A stretch of DNA of 64,000 nucleotides from Phymatolithon calcareum (Eukaryota > Rhodophyta > Florideophyceae > Hapalidiales): assembly GCA_977006965.1 (NCBI GenBank), contig OZ345358.1, forward strand, positions 1,178,001 to 1,242,000, in the 5' to 3' direction. The translations under genes were made by a program, and so were the position numbers. Numbering within the stretch: position 1 is the stretch's first letter; the number at the start of each line of letters is the position of its first letter. Below the pieces are notes generated by a model that was given only the letters and a program-made list of their open reading frames with translations, was not told where the DNA came from and ran no database searches. Positions 10,305 through 20,419 of this stretch are shown piece by piece.

Positions 10305-12290
10305 AACCGCCATGCGTTTTCGCTTTCATCAGGGTTTAAATCTTGATTCTTGAATTTGGGGGCGTATATCATTGCATCGCGAATGTATCATATGATCAGA
10401 ATACACCTGAAAAAATTCTGGCACTGGTGGATGTTGCCAAGTTCTGCGAGACACCAGTGCCGAAGCGCTCGGTACGGGACCAAGTGCAAGACGCAAAATA
10501 GTCCTCCACACTGTGGTTGCATTATTCCGCGGCCGCGGTTCTGCGAGGCGTGCGGGTAGCGCGGCAGGTTGTTGCAGGACGACTTGGTTGGCGACAGACA
10601 GAGGGCGGCAGAAGTAGGGTTCGCAAAATGCCGGAACGGGGCAGTCAGGAGGGTAAGAGGGATGGGGTACAGTTGCGGTCGCAAAAGAGGCGGGAAAAAA
10701 TAGGGCGTGGAGGACCAGGGCCAGGTCTTCGGTCGAAAGACACGCAATGACGGGACATGCCAAGGCGCTGATGGGCAGTGGGAGAGGTGGGTGCGATCAG
10801 GCGCAACGGTCGCTTGGTCAGAGCGCGGGAGATGCCGAATCGGGGATACTGCGGAGAGCGGCGGTGCGCATGCCCGATGAGAGCGGCGGCGGGCGCGGGA
10901 GCAGAGCAGAAGTACAGTGACGGTACAGGTATTTGGCAGTGAATCGGACAGCTCATTTGTTTACTGTAGTGTTTTTTCGCTGCGACTATTTTTGTGTGAG
11001 GACAAACGCCTGCGCTTGAGAGAAACGGTTCGTTTGATGAGTGGCAATGAATCCCAATACCACGCAATTTTATGACACTCGGACAGCCGCACCGTCAGTT
11101 CCAGTAACTAGAACACGTTTGTGTTTTCGAGAGCATGACATTCTGTCGCCATACCGATCGCGGGCCAGTAATCCGAAATATTTCGAATAAATTATCCAGT
11201 AAGGGCTAGAATTAGCCTCCGGAGCGACGGGTGACTGGTTTCATCCGTCCGAGACAATCCCTGAGTACTAATTGTACATTATCATACTGTACTGAGCAGC
11301 GAGGCGGTGTTCGTATCACTCAATAGCAGGAACGTTGATCATTTCGCAATATAGTTCATAAGCAGTGCAACACACCTTCGCCGCCGAACACCAGCACCAA
11401 CCACTTGGCGAGGAAGGCCCTTACGAACACCCTCATTCCTCATACTGTACTGTGCACCAGTCCAACACTGAGTGATGATCATAGCTGAATATAGTACTTA
11501 AGCAGTCCAACACACCGTTCCATGCTTCGTCCCCAAACACCAGCACCAACCCCTTGGCGACCAAAGCCCTCACCAGCACACTCAAACCATGCCAAACTAC
11601 AACAAAGCAGTCCATAAACACAAGGCCAGCAAAATAGCAATGGATCATCCAGGAACCCCTCCCGGCTGCCCCAGGGATCCCCCTCCGCCTCCAATTCTGT
11701 GCCTTCCCGAGTCTGTCTTCACTGCGGGTGAACGCCATCACCAGAATTAACATCGTGATACCACCGAAGGAACTGTTACAACTATCGGAGCGCGGGCCTG
11801 TCAAGAAGTCAGATCAAACCTCCGATATCCGGTTTAGTTATACAATGGACCCCAAAATGCTTGCCCTTGCCTAAGTATAGTTTTCTTCAAGTTTAGAGCT
11901 CGAACTCGTCTAGGATATCATTCATTCTAGTATTCTTAAAATCAACTCTTTCATCAATTGCTCCTCGGATTCTGCTCACTCCTTCAGTTTCAGAACACAC
12001 TTGTGCTGGACAGTATTCTCCAAGCAACAGGCTTTTGTGCTAAAGTCCGCGGCAGTTCCGAGCGGGAAATGCAGAATAATATTTCGTTTCAATAGTAAAC
12101 CAGCTCTCCGCTTCGCAAGTCATCTAGAGAGACAAACTTGCAAAGTGGACAATCGTCGCGCCCTCCCACCGACTGCTGAAACACCGGTGATAATGCACAC
12201 TCCACAGTTATCTCTGTACCTACTCATAGCACACCTGCAGACTCGCCGACGCATTTGTCGTGGCGCGATGTGCGAGGCGGTGTGGAGGTG
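10305..12290. repeat. Repeat X, copy 1, left part
   Basis: Segments at 10305-10360 and 11430-12290 match 18217-18275 and 18480-19340 closely (by eye well over 80% in the long block), in the same order and orientation. Copy 1 has about a kilobase of extra sequence between the two blocks, including a GC-rich pocket at 10510-10900, and a long insertion after 12290; its right terminus resumes near 14975-15130. No transposase, RT or clear terminal repeat was recognised, so the class is unknown. Short frames inside are not supported as genes. Confidence 0.6.
11276..11595. repeat. Diverged tandem duplication inside repeat X
   Basis: Two consecutive units of roughly 160 bases begin TCATACTGTACTG at about 11280 and at about 11440. 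Both contain AGCAGT(G/C)CAACACACC and AACACCAGCACCAACC at equal offsets. Copy 2 of repeat X (18497 on) shows only the second unit, so the duplication is either specific to copy 1 or was lost from copy 2. Confidence 0.65.
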
Positions 12291-12940
12291 ACTTGCGCGA
12301 GGCCTGGAGCGACAGGCCGTTCAATGAGGGCCCGAAAGGTGCGCCGGTGAACGCAGCGGTGGCGTAGGCGCAGCTCGAATTCACCGTCGTCTTTTCCATA
12401 TACTAAAAGGCAATACAAATACACCGGCGGTAATAGCGGCGAAGACAGTGAAGAGTGTAGACGTGCCATGGCTTGGAGTGGCAGTTAATCTATTGCGGAA
12501 GATGAGATACAAACGGACAGACGCATATCAGTAATGAGCGATGACTACGTGAAGAAGCGGTAAGGTCCTCGGGTGGCTGGGGAGTGAAAGCTTCCGAGCA
12601 CGTTCCGAGGACGAAACTCTGAAGGTAGAAGGTGAGAAAGCGGAGCTGCAAGTTAATCTGCTTTAGGAGTCTAGAAGTAAATTTACGGACTTTATATGCC
12701 GTGTGGGTATAGTTGCGATTCATTGGCAACGTCCCAGGCCTAGACGTGCAAATCGGAGTCCTTCGCAAACGATAGAGTGCAAGAAAGTTGGACCCTCGGA
12801 TTGCTGCAAGTCCGATTAGGTGAAAAAGCAAAATGAATGGATTGATTGGTAATTTTGCCCACCTGCGAGGGCATACCGATTGGCAAAAGGAAAAGAGGGC
12901 GTATCTCAGAAAGTAGTCATTTACTTGAAACTCACTGAGT

Positions 12941-13744
12941 AAGACATCAAACTAGAGAAGGGTTTGACCGGACCGAACGGACCACAAACGAAAAAAGACA
13001 AGTTTCCGGCGCGGGCGCGGGCGCCCGCGCCGGCGCAAGTGGCCGCAGCGATAAAGCTGCACAAAGCGCTCCTTCCGACGGTAATCCCGCCGGAAATGGC
13101 GGACGCGATCGTGAACGCGCACTCCAGGGACTTGGCGAATCGAGAACTTGCCACACTTGAAATGCCAGACCCAAGCCCGCCGTTGCAAGATTTCGAGAAA
13201 ATCTTGCGAATTTAAGCGGATTTGATACAGGCCGGCTATCATACCGGTCCGGCCCGTTCACCTGTGCGTCACAGATAGGAACCAAGAGCTCAGTCAGGAA
13301 TTTTTCCCCGCTACAGTGCAGGGTTTTTTTGAACTTGCAAGAGCTGTGATCCGGCCTCCCCATGGGAGAAGACTATCACCTTCTGGTAGTATGGTAGTAC
13401 ATGGATTCCGCCCTGAGTGGTGTGCCGCAACGCTCAAGGAAGCTGGGAGAGAAGACAGAAGAAGATGAAAGAAGGCAGCGAGATGACTAGCTACCGTGAG
13501 CGTCCTAAATGGTTTCCAACCCGGGGCATCCCTTTGAAGGACGGCGACTGAAGATTGGCTATGTAGCGATATAGATGTTAAGCTTCCCCAAGGTCTGCAC
13601 ATTGTGCAGCTTGGGCAGCTGTTGTGACATCAAGTACCACTCGTATCTGTTAAGTCTACTGGAGCCGTAAGGATGTGGAGTTGTTTACCAGCTCTGATAA
13701 ATCCCGCAATAAAAGAAAGAAAGAAAGAAAGAAGACATCAAACT
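12941..13744 (+). mobile_element. Retroposed insert with 13-bp target duplication
   Basis: The direct repeat AAGACATCAAACT flanks the insert at 12941-12953 and 13732-13744. The insert ends in CCGCAATAAAAGAAAG followed by further AAAG units, the same kind of 3' end as the RNase H LINE copies at 47690 and 51905. It is therefore a target-primed retroposition product, probably mobilised by that LINE. Its body includes a GC-rich open segment (about 12964-13215) with an Ala/Pro/Arg-rich stretch and a helical region, in which I recognise no family. It may be a 5'-truncated element or a retrocopied transcript. Confidence 0.7.
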
Positions 13745-14162
13745 GACTCTTAGCTCTTGCCGGAGTCGGCAAGTAGCGATCCAAAAGTCATTTTCAAGGC
13801 AAAACGAGGTCTTTTCTGTAGTTTCATAGCCCATTTCCGCACCAGTTTAGACGTTCTCTGCTCACTTCCGAATGCAATACATCTATCATACTGACCCCGA
13901 CATATTGCCAATCGATGCACTGATTTCGGCGCGTATGTATTCCACTGTGCATCACGCACAAATCAAAAACACTCGGCAACAGGCCACTGTCTACGTATTT
14001 CAATAACGATCTCCTCACCGGCCTGTACGCCCGTGAGTATCATACCTCATCTCTGGCGTCCCGCGTCCTTCGTTCTCCTGAAAATCACTCGCCGAAGTGA
14101 GCGGAACGAGGGGCCATTTCTTGTCGGAGTACGGAGGACAATATCGCCGGCGTGCGGATCTG
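13745..14162. other. Non-coding interior of the repeat X insertion
   Basis: No gene, RNA or repeat structure was recognised here. Confidence 0.35.
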
Positions 14163-14570
14163 CTTTCTTTCTTTAATGCAGAATGCGTTAATGAACGCCA
14201 GAACTTACCCTACTCCAAGTTCTCATAGTTCAAACATTGAAGTATCTCTACGGGTCTCTCCCTGCACAGATCTTCTACCGTTTTGCCTCGCACTCTTCGG
14301 ATGAATTGCAGTCGAGAGGCCGTCCGCCCAGAACAGTTCAGGATGTAGTGCTCCACTGCCTCCTTGACGCTTTACGGGCACATCTTGCATACTGGGCAGT
14401 AGAGTGGCGCGCCATCCTCCCTGTGTCCATGGCGAAAGCTTGCCACAATAGGACTGCAGTTCAATATGAGCTGGTGCAGTACAACTCTGCACGTCTCTGC
14501 GAGGTTTGCAGATCTTTCGGAAGCGTAGGAAGGGTCATTGGTTTGCGTTTAGCGCTTTTGACGAGCCCGA
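14163..14570 (-). mobile_element. RNase H-type LINE, 3' fragment
   Basis: On the minus strand this encodes the C-terminal zinc-binding region of the RNase H LINE lineage: VCKMC, then VEHYILNCSGRTASR, RGKTVEDLCRERPVEIL and a short UTR ending in TTAAAGAAAGAAAG. It aligns with VCKIC...VENLLLRCGGRSASR...KTVEEICRE at 51205-51335. At least one in-frame stop lies just after the CxxC. The upstream part resembles the ILNCSPIVASFRHGH region of the same protein, so homology runs to about 14500-14570. Confidence 0.65.
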
Positions 14571-14642
14571 TAGTGAGTAGCTTTCGCTTCCAAAAATTAA
14601 ATGATTTTCATTCCATCAATTGCAGAAACCCGGCAGTACTGC

Positions 14643-14679
14643 CGATCGCCGTATATAGACGTCTATATTACGGCGATCG
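14643..14679. repeat. Near-perfect 18-bp-arm palindrome
   Basis: The arm CGATCGCCGTATATAGAC pairs with the following sequence apart from a single-base bulge and has almost no loop. No flanking duplication was seen and its role is unknown. Confidence 0.6.
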
Positions 14680-14974
14680 ACCTGCACTATCAAGAGCCCC
14701 GCAATTGAGGGGCTCCAGTCATATAGACACTTGTGTCAAGTGTATTCCTCATGTCCTTTCTCCCAGGTGTCACACTCTACTTGTGGCACCTGTGACTCAT
14801 TTCAACTTCTTCGATCCAAGTGCAGCGTGCGTGTGAGGAGAGAGATTTAATAGTGCGTTTGCCGCGTGCGAAATATTGCCGAGGTGGAAGGCCCCGGACG
14901 AGGGAAAATGTGACGGAATTTCGCGATTTCCAAAACCGTACCAATAAGGACCAGAGTCAGGAATTGCACTGTAC

Positions 14975-15130
14975 CATGATAAACATGTCCATCCAACGGA
15001 AATATCGTAAATAGTCTTGCTGGTATGCATTCAAGCCAATCGCCAGCCGAAACCGGAATCCGACCCACAAATAAAGATAAATTAATCAAGGACATTCAAG
15101 GGAAAGCTGTTCCCCATTTCCAAAACTAAT
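14975..15130. repeat. Repeat X, right terminal part (copy 1)
   Basis: This matches 19340-19490, which directly continues copy 2 of repeat X. It starts at TCCATCCAACGGAAATAT and runs through AATCCGAC(C/T)CACAAATAAAGATAAA. Hence 12290-14975 is inserted or expanded sequence relative to copy 2. Confidence 0.6.
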
Positions 15131-15139
15131 AATCTATCA

Positions 15140-15795
15140 ACCACTGCCTGTTCCATACACATCATGTATAATGCAGATTAACCTCACACGGCAAAAAACT
15201 GATTGACCGCAGTATCGAAAGAAGCCCCATGCCAAAGGAAGACACATCGCGCAATCGAAAGGTTTGTGTGATAGCACTAAGGTCGCCACAAAATTCATCA
15301 CCCGTCGTTTGGCTCATAATGGCGAGCAAAGCGTAGCCCTGGACTCATTCTAGAAGAAGCTCGAATTGTTCTTAAGGGTCCCGTAGCCGTGACGCGGAAG
15401 CATCCACCTGTCTCGCTCGTGGAAAGGAAATTGCTTTGTTGGGCGCACTGCGCACTGCCAAGCGTCAGTTTTTTTTGAGCAAAGTTTATTTAAAAGCCCC
15501 ACAGACTTCCGAAGATATGGGCAAGGCTTCCGAGAGATAAGTCAAAATCAAGAACAACTCTCCAAAGTTTGGAGCTTCTGGCTGTACCAAATGAAATAGT
15601 CCGCTTGGGTTTCAAGGCAGTTAGCGCAAGCACAATAAGATGGCTGAAGATGGTAATGTTCCAATTCTGAGCACCTGACTCTGTATGTAGTGTTGCAAAG
15701 ACGCCGAAGAAGAAGGAGGGAATATCCAAAATGCATTCATGTACTTTTGACAGCAACGACTGGCGCTCGCCGCCTCAAAATTCTAAAATCTCGGA
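15140..15795. repeat. Repeat Y, copy 1
   Basis: This aligns in the same orientation with 36430-37050 over about 600 bases. Landmarks are CGTGACGCGG, GCGCACTGCCAAGCG, CTTGGGTTTCA and GACTGGCGCTCGCCG. A LINE tail of about 60 bases (minus strand, 15476-15531) interrupts this copy. The left edge carries a CCGCAGT-plus-GAAAG motif like the 3' ends of the RNase H LINE. No coding potential is recognised. Confidence 0.65.
15476..15531 (-). mobile_element. Very short LINE 3' end inside repeat Y
   Basis: On the minus strand this reads CGGAAGTCTGTGGGGCTTTT followed by AAATAAAC and an A-rich tail, the alpha-type LINE terminus seen at 1446-1500. It replaces about 55 unrelated bases of repeat Y as seen in the 36 kb copy, consistent with a severely 5'-truncated insertion. 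Confidence 0.6.
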
Positions 15796-15959
15796 GTATA
15801 TTGAGCCTTTCGAGAAAATTAAAATATGCACCGGTGCCCATGTTGCCCTCCTGGCCTATTCTAATCAGCTGAAGAAGAGTATGATAAATGTTCCTTCCTC
15901 AAAAAAAACTCTTAGACAGCAATCCACCGTTTCGAGTGAATTTAGCACATATATGATGC

Positions 15960-16337
15960 TTCCCCAAGTGTCTACCACACTGATGACAGATAGATTCAGA
16001 AACAAAGTCAGACAGCACATGGAGACCCTGGATCGCAACTTGTCAGCCTATGAACTCAAGGAAGACGACAGAGCGGCAACTGAGAAGGCATTAGATGACC
16101 TTTTGCTCTTCAGCAAAAGCATCATCGAGAGTATGCAGCATGAAGAAGACCTGTACTGAAAGAAGAAGCGACGCCTCGAAACTGCTACGAAGAGCAATCA
16201 AAACAACCGAACACATGCTAGGGTCTCAGATAGAATGCCAGACATAAGAGTAGAGCCGCCCTAGCGAGGGCAGCACCTGAGGAAGCCCTACCCGTATATT
16301 CGTATGACTGCGGGGCTTTAAAAAAATGCAATAAAAA
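15960..16337 (+). mobile_element. LINE beta, 5'-truncated copy with 13-bp TSD
   Basis: This encodes only the last roughly 60 residues of ORF2 (VSTTLMTDRFRNKVRQHMETL ... LLLFSKSIIESMQ, stop at 16159) and the 3' UTR ending GCGGGGCTTTAAAAAAATGC and AATAAAAAA. The direct repeat ACATATATGATGC flanks it at 15947-15959 and 16338-16350. It is closely related to the longer copy at 32993-34311. The C-terminal frame is intact. Confidence 0.85.
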
Positions 16338-16552
16338 ACATATATGATGCGGTCTCTACGACTTGGTTTGATTACATCATGACGACGGCGTAGTGTTCTT
16401 GTGTTAAAAGCACGTGAACCAAGTCTTGTTTTCTATTTATTGGTTCTTTGTGTTTGCATTTGATCGTATGATCACGAGTGAGACAGTTTAGTATCCGACT
16501 CACCCCGTCTTCGACGTATCGATTGTATACATCTACAACTACATCGACATAT

Positions 16553-16631
16553 CATTCATTTTTCCTTTTCCCCTAGTGAGGCTAACAGCAATTCTAGGGC
16601 CTAAATTTTTTTCATTCTATACTATCGCTAG
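16553..16631 (-). mobile_element. LINE rho 3' end, left half of a split copy
   Basis: This matches 48845-48925 and 44898-44980, where the same sequence follows a CATTCATTCATT tail (TGAATGAATG on the sense strand). The copy resumes at 17452, interrupted by the TGTCGC-ended DNA transposon. Confidence 0.6.
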
Positions 16632-17451
16632 TGTCGCAAAACGGAAATTAACAGTTCAGAACAAAAGAGAGTTTAATACCTTTCGCGCGCTCAGCGTTGT
16701 AGAACCTCGCGAAGGTCCACGTGGTGTTCAAGAATGTCTTCACACACCAGTTAGTCTTAGTGATCCATTATGACCGCTGGTTTCCCAAACGGGGACCGGG
16801 CATGACGAGACACCTACACCAGTCACTTCTCTCCGTCTGCTCCCGGAAGGAACACTGAGCCGACCAAGACATGGTGATTCTTATTCCGACTGCCTTCCGC
16901 CACAATCACGCTTGGTACCAATATTATTTTTATTTTTTTTACTGCAATTTATTGCAATAAAGTCTTAATTGCCCTGAGAGGTGCTTATTGCAATAATTAT
17001 TGCAAAAAGTAATGGCATATGATCGAAATCAAGGTACACCCTTGCCCTCCTCTGCGCTGGCAAGAAGACATGGCGCAGGAGGACCTGAATTAGATTCTGT
17101 TATTGCAATTGATATTGGAAGAATGGTCAGATATTGCAATAGCTATTGCCTTCAACCTTGCATTATTGGTATTGCAATTGCTATTGCATCATGTACCCCA
17201 ATAAATAACAATAATATTGGTACTATCCCTGGCCACAATGCTGTGCTTGGGTGCTGTCGCATTTATACCATTCCGAATCTGGTCATCGGCGCTGGAGTAT
17301 GAAGCGGCGCTCATCCAGAGCCAGTTACACTGTCTCCGAATTTACTTCCTTGCTATGAGAAACAGGCGGCAGTGTGCGACACGGAGCCACTTGAGACCCG
17401 TCGTTTCTTGTGTTCTTTACAGCGATTATTCCCGACCTCGAATTTGCGACA
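16632..17451. mobile_element. TGTCGC-ended DNA transposon, copy 1 (with nested MITE)
   Basis: The element begins TGTCGCAAAACGG and ends TTTGCGACA, a short inverted repeat. Outside the nested MITE (16907-17231 plus duplication) it aligns closely with 51336-51812. The flanks at 16553-16631 and 17452-17640 are two halves of one LINE, contiguous at 48845-49000, which independently fixes both ends. It has no transposase and is a non-autonomous element of about 480 bases. The 5-bp target duplication that is clean in copy 2 is degraded here. Confidence 0.8.
16907..17231. mobile_element. hAT-like MITE with 8-bp TSD, nested
   Basis: A 325-bp element flanked by GCCACAAT at 16899-16906 and 17232-17239. 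Its ends are CACGCTTGGTACCAATATT and the inverse of CAGGGATAGTACCAATATT, imperfect inverted repeats of about 20 bases. The related empty site near 51590-51600 has a single GACATAAT at that place. The 8-bp duplication and CA(C/G)G-type ends suggest the hAT superfamily. The interior has five exact ATTGCAAT octamers (16951, 16987, 17102, 17133, 17171). Confidence 0.8.
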
Positions 17452-17640
17452 GTTCGCGCGTGTGACTGCGGCTTTCACGTCTAGTCCAGGCACGTCGCCA
17501 AGGATTGATTGCTTCCCGAGTGCTTTCTTTGCCTCCTGCACGCCCCTTTCGGGACGGATGCCTTCGAAGCAACCGAAGAGATCCTGTGCCGCGCACGGGT
17601 GCGTGCATTACAAGTTCTACATCAATCTACATAAACTTCG
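17452..17640 (-). mobile_element. LINE rho, right half of split copy
   Basis: On the minus strand this continues the LINE C-terminus with a conserved GCCGCAGTC-containing segment, homologous to 48935-49000. It has several stops. The homology fades near 17640. Confidence 0.5.
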
Positions 17641-17940
17641 AGAGGCAGTATAAGGGTAAAAATTAAGAAGAGAGTGACCGCGCAGTTCGAACTTCACCCA
17701 CTTTATACTGCCGAATCCCGCAAATCATGGTTGCTTGAAAAGTATGCTGACCTTTTCCCGCCAGTTGATTATCAGCAAAACAATTTATGTTGGCCCTACA
17801 CTGCCATCTTCGAAGTCCAGTACAAATATTGTAGCATTTTGCTTCCTTTTTACAAGAGACAATATAAAAGTTTTCCGTTAGGTCATTGCAACCATTTCAA
17901 TGAAATCTGGATTAGAATTTTTACGAGGAGTGTATCGCGC
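17641..17940. other. No supported gene
   Basis: A 110-residue frame from 17674 has no recognisable motif and overlaps the terminal-repeat element to its right, so I do not call it a gene. Confidence 0.35.
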
Positions 17941-18172
17941 TCTAGTGTCTATTTGAGGGAAAGGATCCCTTATTTGAGGGGCACTTTTCCATATTTTCGT
18001 TGCTAGTGCCGAACGAAGCGATTTTAAAGTAGTTGTTGGGACACTTCTCGCACAGGAGACAAGCCCGGCTTTACGAATATGGCGTGAGCGAGCTGTTTCG
18101 TCTTCGTCAAATAGATTTTTTCGAGCTTTGAAATTGTCCTCAGTTTAGGGGGCCCGTCAAATAAACACTAGA
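17941..18172. mobile_element. Small element with CTAGTGT terminal repeats
   Basis: The left end CTAGTGTCTATTTGA and the inverse of the right end, CTAGTGTTTATTTGA, match at 14 of 15 positions. Its interior (18003-18110) matches 31747-31852 in inverse orientation (CCGAACGAAGC through GAGCGAGCTGTTTC), so a related partial copy lies there. No coding sequence or convincing target duplication was found. Confidence 0.5.
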
Positions 18173-18216
18173 TTTATAATGTCGCCACATGTTCTACTGC
18201 TATGTACATCTCTAGC

Positions 18217-19490
18217 GCCATGCGTTTGCGCTTCGATCAGGATTTAAATCTTGATTCTTGGATTGGGGGGCGCATATGATTTCAACGCATTGGTACTAGA
18301 TCAACGGGCCTGAATAGAACGGCAATATCGGCACCGGTGGAGGAATCCAATTTCTGCGCGCACGCTCCGTGCTTCATGTGAACAAACGCAAGCATCACAG
18401 AGCGTGAGTACATGGACATCACATGGTCCTCTTTTGAAATACATTCCATCCCCGGTGGGGATACTCTAAAGGAGGTGTTTGAAGCACAGTACTGTATCAT
18501 ACTGCACTGTGCACCTGTACAACACTGCGTGATGATCATAGCTGAATATAGTACTTAAGCAGTCCAACACACCGTTGCAAGCTTCGACCCCAAACACCAG
18601 CACCAACCCCTTGGCAACCAAGGCCCTCACAAGCACACTCAAACCATGCCAAACTACAACAAAGCAGTCCATAAACACAAGGCCAGCAAAATAGCAATGG
18701 ATCACCCTGGAGCCCCTCACGGTTGTCTCAGGGATCCCCCTCCACCTCCAATTCTGTGCCTTCCCGAGTCTGTCTTCACTGCGGGTGAACGCAATCCCCA
18801 GAATTAACATCGAGATACACTCGAAGGAACTGTTACAACTATCGGATCGCGGGCCTGTCAAGAAGTCAGATCAAACCTCCAATATCCGGTTTAGTTATAA
18901 AATGGACCCCAAAATGCTTGCCCTTGAATAAGTAAAGTTTTCTTCAATTTTAGAGCTCGAACTCGTCTAGGATATCATTCACTCTAGTATTCTTAAAATC
19001 AACTCTTTCATCAATTGCTCCTCAGATTCTGCTCTCCTTCAATTTCAGAACTCACTTGTGCTGTACAGTATTCTCCAAGCAACAGGCCTTTTTGCTACAG
19101 TCCGGGACAGTTCCGAGCGAGAAGTGCAGAACAATGTTGCGTTTTAATAGTAAACCAGCTCTCCGCTTCACAAGTTATATCGAGAGACAAACGTGCGAAG
19201 TAGACAACCGTCGCGCCCTCCCACTGACTGGCGAAACATCGGCGATCATCCACACTCTACCGTTATCTCTGCGCGTACTCATAGCCCACCTGCAGATTCG
19301 CCTACGCACTTGTCGTGGCGCGATGTGCGAGGCGGTGCGGAGGACTTGCACATCCAACGGAAATATTCAAAATATTATAGTCTTGCAGGTATTCCTTCAA
19401 GCCAATCGCCATCCGTAAACGAAATCCGACTCACAAATAAAGATAAAATATGCAAGGACATCTAAGCCATTCCCAATTTTGAAAACTGCA
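18217..19490. repeat. Repeat X, copy 2 (short form)
   Basis: This aligns with copy 1 blocks at 10305-10360, 11430-12290 and 14975-15130 in order. It gives the contiguous short form of about 1.3 kb and shows which parts of copy 1 are insertions. No gene is supported in it. Confidence 0.65.
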
Positions 19491-20136
19491 TCGCAAAGTT
19501 GTGTCAGATGAGATTGGCTTACTTTCGCACTTTTCGTCACCCATGACGCAGTGCCTTCGTTATTTCATGTCGAGGTGAACTTCCAGGCCGAGTGAAAATG
19601 CTTGAAGAATTACTCGAGCACTGTCAATTTTTGATTTCGCTTTAGCAGCCATGTCAAAGCCCTTGTGAACAATCTTGAGAGGTTAAACAACTCAAATGTT
19701 CTCTCAAAAAAGCTCACAAAATAGGTCCTCTGTCAGCCACTAATATTGGAGTTGATTTAGATTCTTGAAGACAGTTGAGGGAAGCTCAACATTGTCGGTA
19801 GTAGTGACTGAGGCTGGATATTTTGGGAGCTCCCTCACATGTCAGACTCTGTCCAAAACTGGCGCATGCCAAATTTAAGTGCACTTTTTTCAACCCTCAT
19901 GAAGGAATGAAACAACAAATACAGTTAAAATTTTCATCACGCTATTTTCGAGACGGCATTGATCTTCCTCAAGCAAGGAGTTGCAGCACATTGAGGAAAA
20001 TTCCGCACGATCTGTCGGGGTCCGCCCCTTAGAGACGGAAAGCGGAAACCCAAAGTCGTTCCTTATCGTGGTTCGAATTCTGGCCTGTACTCTAGGCTAC
20101 CTTCTGATCTTATACTAATTCTAAAAGGATATTCTT
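19491..20136. other. No supported feature
   Basis: No gene or recognised repeat. A tRNA-like B-box sequence (GGTTCGAATTC near 20074) was considered but has no matching cloverleaf. Confidence 0.4.
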
Positions 20137-20199
20137 ATGGCTACCGTACTCGATACTGGAACGAATGCCCTCTGGCAGGATCAGCTCCATTCCACTTGT

Positions 20200-20385
20200 A
20201 GCGCTCCTCTATCTAAATCGCAAGGAGGGCTTCAACGTCTACACCCGGCAATCATCAGACTCCCGAAAATACAACACCGCCAATTAGGGGTAAATTGGGC
20301 ATTCGGTCGCCTACCCCAAATGAGCAGAATACTTCTCGCAGACAAGTTCGGTGATACTGTATCAATTATTGGAACGTCTTTGCTT
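20200..20385 (+). mobile_element. LINE epsilon tail, left part of an interrupted copy
   Basis: This encodes HPAIIRLPKIQHRQLGV...KFGDTVS, homologous to 32300-32430 (minus) and 52030-52190 (plus). The copy resumes at about 21745 with GRYQLTKKEINITENALN. The 1.36 kb between is inserted sequence carrying a Gypsy gag. Confidence 0.65.
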
Positions 20386-20419
20386 CAATTTCGGCTCCGG
20401 TTTGCATTAACGTTGCTTA

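Noticed and set aside
13700-13731. Independent (AAAG)n microsatellite
   Set aside because: It is the 3' tail of a retroposed insert bounded by a 13-bp target duplication.
20060-20090. tRNA B-box-like GGTTCGAATTC
   Set aside because: No A-box at the right distance and no acceptor-stem pairing.
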